NCBI GenBank assembly: GCA_964589175.1
Contig: CAZPRY010000056.1
Span: 1-24,223, forward strand
DNA: 24,223 bases
DNA from: CAZPRY01 sp964589175
GTDB lineage: Bacteria; Fidelibacterota; UBA2242
Direction of reading: 5' to 3'
The notes beneath the pieces are model-generated. The model had not been told where the DNA came from and did not search any database. It was given only the letters and a program-made list of their open reading frames with translations. Shown here piece by piece: positions 6,454 through 13,650 of the stretch (positions are counted from its first letter, which is position 1; every line of letters starts with the position of its first letter). The translations under genes were made by a program, and so were the position numbers.

Positions 6454-8286
6454 TTATTCGTTATCGTTGCGGAGGAGGATCGGACCATCCACCTTGTATT
6501 TCTCTTTGTTTTGAAAATCCAGAAAGGCCTGGTAGCCATCTTTGCCCATGAATCGTTTCAGGATGGCCGGCTCGGTCTGCTTCAGGTCCACCAGGATCAG
6601 GCCGTCGAGGACGCTGGAGAAATCCTTGTCCACGTTGAAACTGAGCAGCGAGGCGTTGAGTTTCAAATAGTGCCGCAGTAAAACCGGGACGCCTTTGCCA
6701 TCTTTTTCGAGCTCGGAGATCAGGATCGAAACATCGTCGATATCTTTGAGCGATGACAGCAGCAGTCTTTTATTCACGCCCTTCACTCTGGCCGGGTGAA
6801 AGGGCGTGCGTGGTTTAACGTGACGGGAAAGCCGCAGATCGACGTTATGCTTCTTCAGGAAATTGTACATGAGGTTCTGGGAGATCGGATTATAGTCATG
6901 GCTGATGCTCACCGGCCCGAAAAGCATCCGGTACTGGGGATTGCGTACGATGAATTGGGCGATGCCTTTCCAGAGCAGAAGCAGCATGCTGTACTGTTTT
7001 TGATATTCAATGCGAATGAAAGAGCGCCCCATTTCGATGCTGTGCTGCACGTTATGGAGTAGTTCCGGCTTGAATTTGAAAAGCGTGAAGGTGTAAAGAC
7101 CTTTGGGCCCATATTGCCGCAGGATTTCATCGGTAAGCCCCAGCCGGTAAGAACCGATCAGTTGCTTCTCATTGCGGCTCCAGAGGAAGAGATGGCGATA
7201 GTAGGGATCGAATGAATCAAGGTCAATCGATTTGCCGGTCCCCTCCTGTACGGCCCGGAAGGTCAATTCCCGCAGCCGCCCGATTTCAAGAAGCATTCTG
7301 GGTAGCTGCTCGGCCCGGGCGATGTGGATGACATAATCGTTGTCGCTGTAGTACAGGGTGTCGTCGGGAAGGCCCCGGATTTCATCTTCCAGTTCCCGGA
7401 CCGGCAGTGCCTCGACAACCGGCTCCTGATGGCGTACTTCCTTGGCGCTTTTATCCCGACTTTTTTGGGGTACCCGGTTTTTCAGGAAAAAGGTGCTGTT
7501 TTTGATAGAGCGGATGATTTTGCGGTCCGATTCGATTTCCTGGAGCTTCTTCCAGGGTATCGGTTTACCGACAAAAAGATCGATGGTTTCGGAGGTCTTC
7601 TTAATCAGCTCGTTGGGCAGCAGGTTGCGGCGCAGCCGCGGGTGGATCAGGCCGATGAACTGGAAGACGTTGCTGGTTTTGCCGGGGAAATAGAGCGGCA
7701 GGGTTTTGGCCTGGGCGAGCCGGATGATGCCCCCGATGTGAGACTTCCAGCGGCCTTTCAGGACGCCTTTCTTGGTGCGGTTGGCGGAGGAGTAGTCACC
7801 GCTGGGAAAGGTAATCAGTAAGCCGCCGCGTTCGACCCACCGGATCGCTTTGCGGATCGAATTGGCGTTGTTGGCCACATGCTCTTTGCGGGCGGAAGTG
7901 CTGACCGGAATATTCCAGTCTTTGACCTGCGGGATGCTCTCCAGAAAGTAATTACCCAGGATTTTAATATCGCTGCGGACTTCGGAAAGCAGCGCCGCGA
8001 TGATGATCGCGTCCAATCCCCCGAAAGGGTGATTTGAGACCACTACGGTCGGTCCTTCAGGTGGAATTTTCGAGAAATCGTCTGCAGAGACTATGTATTT
8101 AATATGCAGAGTATTGAGCACGGCGTGAAACAGGTTGCCGTTCTCCTCGTTCAACGGAATCCGGCCGTAAAATTCATGCAAACTGCGCAGTGAAAATAGC
8201 TTCTCGGCGGTGTTTTCCAGAAGATTCAGCCACCAGTGCGGGGAAGGTTTTAAAGGCTTTGGCCGGTCTTTACTCGTACTCCGCAT
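6454..8286 (-). CDS. OlsF-like bifunctional O-/N-acyltransferase (PlsC domain + OlsB-type GNAT domain)
   Basis: A 610-aa fusion. Residues ~55-270 form a lysophospholipid-acyltransferase domain: VVVSNHPFGGLDAI (His86, Asp92) is the active-site block and ITFPSGDYSSA (159-169) a substrate block. Residues ~315-525 match the OlsB/hemolysin-type acyl-ACP N-acyltransferase: RELTFRAVQEGTG (339-351), DLDSFDPYYRHLFLW, LIGSYRLGL, then EMGRSFI and FGPVSISHDY. Bifunctional proteins with this order (OlsF, described in Serratia and Flavobacterium) make ornithine or glycine lipids, the N-terminal half adding the ester-linked and the C-terminal half the amide-linked acyl chain. The His-Asp spacing is five residues rather than the usual four, as in NHP(L/F)GG-type relatives. 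No Shine-Dalgarno is visible before ATG 8286. It lies 190 bases after tyrA, so it may have its own promoter; TTATATTATG-like sequence is present in that gap. Confidence 0.82.
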   Translation of the reverse strand: MRSTSKDRPKPLKPSPHWWLNLLENTAEKLFSLRSLHEFYGRIPLNEENGNLFHAVLNTLHIKYIVSADDFSKIPPEGPTVVVSNHPFGGLDAIIIAALLSEVRSDIKILGNYFLESIPQVKDWNIPVSTSARKEHVANNANSIRKAIRWVERGGLLITFPSGDYSSANRTKKGVLKGRWKSHIGGIIRLAQAKTLPLYFPGKTSNVFQFIGLIHPRLRRNLLPNELIKKTSETIDLFVGKPIPWKKLQEIESDRKIIRSIKNSTFFLKNRVPQKSRDKSAKEVRHQEPVVEALPVRELEDEIRGLPDDTLYYSDNDYVIHIARAEQLPRMLLEIGRLRELTFRAVQEGTGKSIDLDSFDPYYRHLFLWSRNEKQLIGSYRLGLTDEILRQYGPKGLYTFTLFKFKPELLHNVQHSIEMGRSFIRIEYQKQYSMLLLLWKGIAQFIVRNPQYRMLFGPVSISHDYNPISQNLMYNFLKKHNVDLRLSRHVKPRTPFHPARVKGVNKRLLLSSLKDIDDVSILISELEKDGKGVPVLLRHYLKLNASLLSFNVDKDFSSVLDGLILVDLKQTEPAILKRFMGKDGYQAFLDFQNKEKYKVDGPILLRNDNE

Positions 8287-8477
8287 GCAGAAACCCAGAT
8301 TAACGGTTGATTCGTATGCTTCCGTTTTTCGCCGGTCGGACTCAATTACAGGATCGTCTTACGGACGAAAAGCGACATAATATAAGCAAATAATCCAATG
8401 GATAGTTTTCTTTTTTCCGGGCGGCGGGTCAGCCTGAACGCTGAGAGTGTCGGCATGAGACGCAAAGCAGTTAAACT

Positions 8478-9227
8478 CTACCCGTTTTTACGTGGAGATT
8501 CCTGCAGTTGGGCTTCGACTTTTTTAAGAGCCGCTATCAAATTTTCGCGGATGGATTGCGCGTAGGGATTGTAGACATTCATATCATGAAACAACTCCCA
8601 GGAGTCGTTCTGCACCACTTCCAGGATTTTCATCAGGCGATGGTAACCTTCGGTATCGATTTCCTGTTCGCGCGCCTCCAGTTCGATCAGCGCCCGGCCG
8701 ATGAAATGGGTCAGCAGTTGCGATCTGGCAATCTGTTCGTCGTGTTCGGCGGGTGTCTTTTCGATGACCTGTAGTCCTCTTCCGACCAGGTATGATTTGA
8801 TCGCGGCATAACGCTGTTCGTCAATTCTGATTTTCGAAAGCACGATCTTTTTACCTTCCAGGCTGGTGATGGCGCTGTCGGGCCCGAACATCGGGTGCGT
8901 TGCGAGAATCGGTACCTCCGGCGATAGGAGTTCCAGCATCCATTCGACCGGCTTTTCCTTGACCGAGCAGACATCTACGAGCAGCGATTCCGGGCCGATA
9001 TGTTGGCTCATACGCGCCAGAACCGCGCGAAAATGAGAAATGGGCACAGCCGGAATGATGATCTCGTTCCGGCAGAATTCCCGCAGGTCGGTCGTGAAGC
9101 AAATATTGGGGGATAAACTTTCGGCCAGGGCGTCCGTGCGGCGAAATATCTGGACGGGGAAATCTTCCGCCAGGTAGCTGGCGATCAGTTTTCCGAAGCG
9201 GCCGTATCCTTGAATACCGATTTTCAT
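8478..9227 (-). CDS. tyrA: Prephenate/arogenate dehydrogenase
   Basis: A 249-aa single-domain dehydrogenase. An N-terminal Rossmann motif GYGRFG (7-12) binds NAD(P). LLVDVCSVKEKPVEWM (82-97), THPMFGPDSA (110-119) and SQLLTHFIGRAL (169-180, with a conserved His174) are TyrA-family hallmarks. It oxidatively decarboxylates prephenate or L-arogenate on the way to tyrosine. There is no fused chorismate mutase or ACT domain, and it is slightly shorter than typical stand-alone forms, so feedback control by tyrosine would have to act elsewhere. Its ATG overlaps the stop of the preceding aminotransferase in an ATGA, which suggests coupled expression and perhaps a shared intermediate (arogenate). The C-terminus is charged and Gln/Lys-rich. 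Confidence 0.9.
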   Translation of the reverse strand: MKIGIQGYGRFGKLIASYLAEDFPVQIFRRTDALAESLSPNICFTTDLREFCRNEIIIPAVPISHFRAVLARMSQHIGPESLLVDVCSVKEKPVEWMLELLSPEVPILATHPMFGPDSAITSLEGKKIVLSKIRIDEQRYAAIKSYLVGRGLQVIEKTPAEHDEQIARSQLLTHFIGRALIELEAREQEIDTEGYHRLMKILEVVQNDSWELFHDMNVYNPYAQSIRENLIAALKKVEAQLQESPRKNG

Positions 9228-10366
9228 AAAACCTCTGCTATTTTTTGGAAACCCTCGCGGATATCGCTGTCCGCGACGGCGTATGAAATACGAATGTGTT
9301 GCGGAGTACCGAAGACCTCTCCGGGAACGGTCGCCACGCCTGCTTTTTCGAGCAGGAAGCAGGAGAGATCGGCGGAGCTCTTCAGGGGACCGGTTAAATA
9401 CGCGGTCACATCGGGGAAAATATAAAATGCGCCCTGCGGTTTTGGGCAGATAAAAAGTTTGGAGGCCAGCTCGTAAACCAGGTCTCGCTTGGCCTGCATG
9501 GCCTGGACCTGCGCCCGAATCGTTGCGTGGTTGATCTGTAACGCGGCGATGGCGCCGTACTGCGCGAAAGTGCAGACATTCCCGGTCAGGTGTCCCTGCA
9601 GAGAACGAATGCCGGCCGCGACGGCGTCATCGGCCACGACATACCCGACCCGGAAGCCGGTCATCGAATAACTTTTCGAGAAGCTGTGCACCGCGATGAT
9701 CCGGTCCCGGATGGGACGAAAGAGAGATTTTGCCGTCGGCGGCAAGTCGTCATAGCGCAGGAATTCGTAGGCCGCATCGAAAACGAGATATAGTTCAAAT
9801 TTTTCGGCAAGCCGGATGACCGCTTCGAGGTCGTCCCGGGCGTAGACGGCGCCGGTTGGATTATTGGGGCTGTTGATGACGATTGCCACGGTCCGGGCGC
9901 TGACGGCCTTTTGCATGGCCGCCACATCGATCCGGAAATCGGAAGTGGTGGAGACGATAACCGGTATGCCCCCCGCCAATCTGACCTGCTCCGGGAAGGT
10001 CGGCCAGTACGGCGCCGGAATGATTACTTCGTCGCCCGCATTGCAGATGGTCTGGAAGACACTATACAAAGATTGCTTGGAACCGTTGGAAATAACGACG
10101 TTGGCGCGACTGAAGGACAGATCGCGGAAGTCATCCAGGATGGCGTCGCGCAGGCTGTCGAGGCCGGCCACGGCGTCGTAGCGGGTCCGGTTTTCGGCCA
10201 GCGCGGTCTGTGTGGCCCGAATCACTTCGGCGGGTGTCGGAAAAAACGGTTCGCCGACGGAGAAGTCGATAATCCCTCGGCCCTCGGCCTTGAGGCGTTG
10301 AACCAGCGGTGTGAATTGGACCGTACCGGATTCCCGGATTTGCGCGACTTTATGCGATATTTTCAT
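9224..10366 (-). CDS. Class I PLP aminotransferase, aspartate/prephenate/aromatic type
   Basis: A 380-aa fold-type I aminotransferase. NSPNNPTGAVY (165-175), FDAAYEFLRY (196-205, cofactor Asp197) and HSFSKSYSMTGFRVGY (227-242, PLP-linking Lys231) are the diagnostic blocks; SNGSKQSLY (93-101) contacts the cofactor phosphate. Start: ATG 10366 has AAGGGA directly upstream and gives the usual family N-terminus (KISHKVAQIRES). A longer in-frame ORF to 10456 has no support. It is subgroup-Iab-like, which includes aspartate, prephenate and aromatic aminotransferases. Position between aroC and tyrA, with a 4-nt overlap to tyrA, argues for transamination in tyrosine synthesis: prephenate to arogenate, or 4-hydroxyphenylpyruvate to tyrosine. 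Sequence alone does not settle the substrate. Confidence 0.85.
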   Translation of the reverse strand: MKISHKVAQIRESGTVQFTPLVQRLKAEGRGIIDFSVGEPFFPTPAEVIRATQTALAENRTRYDAVAGLDSLRDAILDDFRDLSFSRANVVISNGSKQSLYSVFQTICNAGDEVIIPAPYWPTFPEQVRLAGGIPVIVSTTSDFRIDVAAMQKAVSARTVAIVINSPNNPTGAVYARDDLEAVIRLAEKFELYLVFDAAYEFLRYDDLPPTAKSLFRPIRDRIIAVHSFSKSYSMTGFRVGYVVADDAVAAGIRSLQGHLTGNVCTFAQYGAIAALQINHATIRAQVQAMQAKRDLVYELASKLFICPKPQGAFYIFPDVTAYLTGPLKSSADLSCFLLEKAGVATVPGEVFGTPQHIRISYAVADSDIREGFQKIAEVL

Positions 10367-10516
10367 TTTCCCTTGATTTTCGAAATGTTCATTTTGGCTA
10401 AAAAACTCAATAATATAATCCGTTTTCGGGTTTGATGCACGGGCTGTCTGCCGCAACGGGTTTGACCGGGCGGAATTGGAGGCGTCCTTTCGTTTGTGTA
10501 ATAATCCCGGTTTGGC

Positions 10517-11599
10517 CTAAAGCCGGGCGTTTTGATTGCGCAAAAAGTGATCGCACAATACGATAGCGGTCATGGCTGCCACGACGGGGACCGCCCGGGG
10601 AACGATGCAGGGATCGTGCCGGCCGCGAATGGAAAGTTTAACCGGTTCGAGATCGGCATTCAAAGTATCCTGTTCGATGGCGATACTGGGCGTGGGCTTG
10701 AAGGCTACCCGGAAAACAATCGGCATTCCGCTGGAAATGCCGCCCAGTACGCCGCCGCTGTGATTGCCGGCGGTCGCCACTTTCCCTTTTATTGTGATGA
10801 ATGGATCGTTGCACTGGCTGCCGTAGAGTGCGGCACAGCCGAAGCCGCTGCCGATTTCAAAGCCCTTGGCCGCGTTGATGAGCAGCATTGCCTTCGCAAA
10901 ATCGGCATTGAGCTTATCGAAAACGGGTTCGCCGAGACCGGCCGGGACATTACGGGCGACGCACTCAACCACCCCGCCGACCGAATCACCCTGCGCCTGC
11001 GCCTCTTCGATGCGCCGGATCATGCGCTCAGCCGCCTGGGCATCCGGACAGCGCACGATGTTGCTCTCGACTGCATCTAGCGAGACGCGGTCGGGATCGA
11101 TCCGGGCTTCGATATCGTGAATTTGCCGCGTGTAAGCCAGGATTTCAATAGCGCTGCGTTCCCGCAGAATTTTGGAGGCGATCGCTCCGGCGGCGACATG
11201 GCCTACCGTGGCGCGGGCCGAACTCCTACCGCCGCCGTAATGGTTGCGGATACCGTATTTGGCTTCATAACAGTAATCGGCATGGCCGGGACGGTAGACC
11301 CGCGCGAGGTCGTCGTAATCTTTACTGGAAGTATCCTGATTGTGAATTAGCAGCGCGATGGGCGCGCCGGTAGTCTTTCCCTGAAAGACGCCGGAAAGAA
11401 TCTCTACCTTGTCCGCCTCCTGGCGGCCGGTACTGATCCGGCTCTGGCCGGGCTTGCGGCGGTCCAGTTCGCCCTGAATGTCCTTCTCGCTGAGTTCGAG
11501 CAGCGCCGGACAACCGTCGACAACGACACCGACGGCTTTGCCGTGGGATTCTCCCCAGTTGCTGATGCGAAACAGAGTTCCAAGAGAATTTCCCGCCAT
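10517..11599 (-). CDS. aroC: Chorismate synthase
   Basis: Converts 5-enolpyruvylshikimate-3-phosphate to chorismate with reduced FMN; last common step of aromatic synthesis. The 360-aa protein begins MAGNSLGTLFRISNWGESHG, the canonical first signature, and continues with RRKPGQSRISTGRQEAD, YRPGHADYCYEAKYGIRNH, GGGRSSARATVGHVAAGAI and, near the end, SIRGRHDPCIVPRAVPV. Start: an AGAGG ribosome-binding site lies seven bases before ATG 11599; an in-frame TTG at 11605 is possible but closer than usual. It follows aroDE after 26 bases and is in turn followed by a 150-bp gap before the aminotransferase, the largest gap in the downstream part of the pathway cluster, so a second promoter may sit there. 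Confidence 0.96.
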   Translation of the reverse strand: MAGNSLGTLFRISNWGESHGKAVGVVVDGCPALLELSEKDIQGELDRRKPGQSRISTGRQEADKVEILSGVFQGKTTGAPIALLIHNQDTSSKDYDDLARVYRPGHADYCYEAKYGIRNHYGGGRSSARATVGHVAAGAIASKILRERSAIEILAYTRQIHDIEARIDPDRVSLDAVESNIVRCPDAQAAERMIRRIEEAQAQGDSVGGVVECVARNVPAGLGEPVFDKLNADFAKAMLLINAAKGFEIGSGFGCAALYGSQCNDPFITIKGKVATAGNHSGGVLGGISSGMPIVFRVAFKPTPSIAIEQDTLNADLEPVKLSIRGRHDPCIVPRAVPVVAAMTAIVLCDHFLRNQNARL

Positions 11600-11625
11600 G
11601 ATCAAACCTCTACTTTTTGCGTGAA

Positions 11626-13119
11626 TCAGGGTGAATATTTGGCCTGCGCGTAAAAGAAATCGCCCATTTCATGGAAATCCACTTCCCGGCCGGTCCATAG
11701 AATGTACTGCTGGATGGCCTGGTAGATGAGCATGTTTTCGCCGGTGATGGTATGGCAGCCGGCTGTTTCGGCATCCCGGATAAGCCGTGTTTGCATCGGA
11801 TTATAAACGATATCCATCACGACTTTGCCCGGCTCCAGGCCGGAAGCGCCGATCGGGCTGTCATCCACGAAGGGATGCATACCGACGCTGGTCGTGTTGA
11901 TGATGATATCGTGTTCCCGTATGAGCCGCGCCAAATCGGCGCTATTACCCCAGTCAAAGGCATATTCCCCGGCCAACTCCCGGGCTTTGGCTTCCGTGCG
12001 GTTGACAACCGTTACCCGCACGTCTTCGTTTTTCAAACCGTACAGGATGGCGCGCGTCGCCCCGCCGGCACCGAGCACCAGAATGCGCGTGCCGTCCAGA
12101 TTGCAGTGCTGTTTCAGGGCGTGCATGGCGCCGGTTCGGTCGGTGTTGCAGCCCATCAACTGGCCGTTGAAATTGAGCACGGTATTGACGGCGCCAATGC
12201 TGTGGGCGGTTTCGTCGATGTCGTCGAGATAGGGCATGATGGCGATCTTGTGGGGTATGGTGACCGCGGCCCCCCAGAAATCGAATTTCCGGAAATTTTG
12301 CAGGAATTCCGCCAATTCCGATGCAGCAACCCGAAAAGGCAGAAACACATAATTCAGTTTATGGAGTTCGAAGAGCGGATTGTGCAGATACTTCGAACGG
12401 GAATGTTCGGCATATTCGCCGATCACACCGATGCACTTGGTGTCGGCGTTGATTTTCGGAACACGGTAAACGGTCTGCATTTGGTGAATATCGATCTGGC
12501 CCGGCGCAGATGTCTTGTCGTCCGTGAGCCCTGCAAAGGTCAGCCGCGAACCGTATTTCGGGGCCAGGATTCTGGAAATCTCTCCGTTCAGCCCCATGCA
12601 AAATGCAACCAGGTTTTTCTTCCAGCGGAGCAGTTCGAAAATCGTAAAGCAATCGTTGATCGAATTCGCTCGGGTGACGATTTTGACCAGCTGGGGTCTT
12701 TGGGAATCGATAGTCTTGTAGATTGTCTGCAACTCGTTCAGCGAAGGAGTCTGTTCGAAATTATGGTAAGAGACGATAGCGCGGGTCTTCTTGCAGCGCG
12801 GCAGCAGGGCCGGCAGGTTTTTTGAATTGTATTCGATGTCGATGTAGGCCGCCTTCAGGTCGATGGCGGCTGTTAAAAGTTGGAACTGTTTTTCATCGGA
12901 AATGGCGATTTTACCGCCCTGTTGCGGAGAGCGGCAAGTGACGATGGCGCGTTTGCAATGCGCCAGCAGGGTCTGCAGTTTTCCGGGATTGATGTTATCA
13001 AAGTGATCCAGTCGCAATTCCACCAAATCGGTATAGGTCCGGGCTTTCTCAATATCCCGGATGGCCTCCTCCAAGGTGGCGGCGACTATCGGTATGCAAA
13101 TAGTAAAGTCCGGGTTCAT
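11626..13119 (-). CDS. aroDE: Fused type I 3-dehydroquinate dehydratase / shikimate dehydrogenase
   Basis: A 497-aa fusion catalysing two consecutive shikimate steps. Residues ~1-215 are a type I DHQ dehydratase: VELRLDHFD, AIVTCRSPQQGG, YIDIEYN, VSYHNFEQTP (catalytic His) and LVKIVTRANS (Schiff-base Lys). Residues ~225-497 are an NADP shikimate dehydrogenase: CIGVIGEYAEHSRSKYLHNP (shikimate-binding Ser pair), AAVTIPHKIAIMPYLD (catalytic Lys), GAVNTVLNFNGQLMGCNTD (catalytic Asp), VLGAGGATRAIL (nucleotide loop) and VNRTEAKARELA. The substrate loop is unusual: usual P-x-x-HSxSP becomes EYAEHSRSK. All catalytic residues are retained. Fusion in this order is known from plants, chlamydiae and several other bacterial lineages. 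It starts six bases after aroK stops, with no clear ribosome-binding site, so re-initiation is likely. Confidence 0.95.
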   Translation of the reverse strand: MNPDFTICIPIVAATLEEAIRDIEKARTYTDLVELRLDHFDNINPGKLQTLLAHCKRAIVTCRSPQQGGKIAISDEKQFQLLTAAIDLKAAYIDIEYNSKNLPALLPRCKKTRAIVSYHNFEQTPSLNELQTIYKTIDSQRPQLVKIVTRANSINDCFTIFELLRWKKNLVAFCMGLNGEISRILAPKYGSRLTFAGLTDDKTSAPGQIDIHQMQTVYRVPKINADTKCIGVIGEYAEHSRSKYLHNPLFELHKLNYVFLPFRVAASELAEFLQNFRKFDFWGAAVTIPHKIAIMPYLDDIDETAHSIGAVNTVLNFNGQLMGCNTDRTGAMHALKQHCNLDGTRILVLGAGGATRAILYGLKNEDVRVTVVNRTEAKARELAGEYAFDWGNSADLARLIREHDIIINTTSVGMHPFVDDSPIGASGLEPGKVVMDIVYNPMQTRLIRDAETAGCHTITGENMLIYQAIQQYILWTGREVDFHEMGDFFYAQAKYSP

Positions 13120-13125
13120 GGGAAA

Positions 13126-13650
13126 TTAAATATACGATGATTCGGCTGGTTTTAAAATGCGTATGATCTCCCGGGCGATTTCGGCCGGTGTTTTATCGTC
13201 TGTTGCAATGGTGTGATCGGCGGCCTGCCGGTAGAGCGGCCGGCGTCGCTGGCAGACGGTTTCGATCTCGTCCAGAAACGAGGTGTCGCCGCTCAGTGAA
13301 GGCCGGTTCGTATCATCATGAATGCGGGTCCGGATGGTTTCTGTTTCGGCCTTGAGCCAGAACACGGTTCCCAGGGCTTTCAGACGCGCGATGTTGTCCG
13401 GATCTTCGATGATTCCGCCGCCGCAGTCGATAATTGCCAGCTCGACATTCAGGTCCCGGAGAACCTGTTTTTCGAGAGCGCGAAAGTGTCCCCAGCCGTA
13501 TTGGGTAACGATCACGCTGATCTTGCCCGCGCGCTTTTCGATTTCCTCATCGGTGCGCCGGATTTCGCGGTCCAGCTCGCGTGCCAGTACGGAAGCAACG
13601 CTGCTCTTCCCGGTTCCGCGGTATCCGATCAGGACAATATTATCGGCCAT
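13126..13650 (-). CDS. aroK: Shikimate kinase
   Basis: ATP-dependent phosphorylation of shikimate. The 174-aa protein has Walker A GYRGTGKSS (9-17), TDEEIEKRAG (33-42) with shikimate-binding Asp34, GHFRALE (54-60) with the conserved Phe-Arg, DCGGGI (75-80), NRPSL in the lid (115-119) and RRPLYRQAAD for adenine/lid contacts. Odd point: kinases usually have D-x-D at positions 32-34, the first Asp helping to hold Mg2+; here the segment reads R-T-D, so that Asp is an Arg. The ATG overlaps the end of aroA by 11 bases, typical of tight translational coupling in this cluster. Length is normal. Confidence 0.93.
   Translation of the reverse strand: MADNIVLIGYRGTGKSSVASVLARELDREIRRTDEEIEKRAGKISVIVTQYGWGHFRALEKQVLRDLNVELAIIDCGGGIIEDPDNIARLKALGTVFWLKAETETIRTRIHDDTNRPSLSGDTSFLDEIETVCQRRRPLYRQAADHTIATDDKTPAEIAREIIRILKPAESSYI

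Noticed and set aside
10365..10392. Nine-codon ORF whose TGA overlaps the aminotransferase ATG
   Set aside because: It has no own ribosome-binding site and no biased codons, and such short frames are expected by chance; it might only aid re-initiation.
11752..12825. 357-codon open frame on the + strand
   Set aside because: It is exactly antisense to aroDE, whose catalytic motifs are unambiguous. The frame has no recognisable domain and its openness follows from the codon bias of the real gene.
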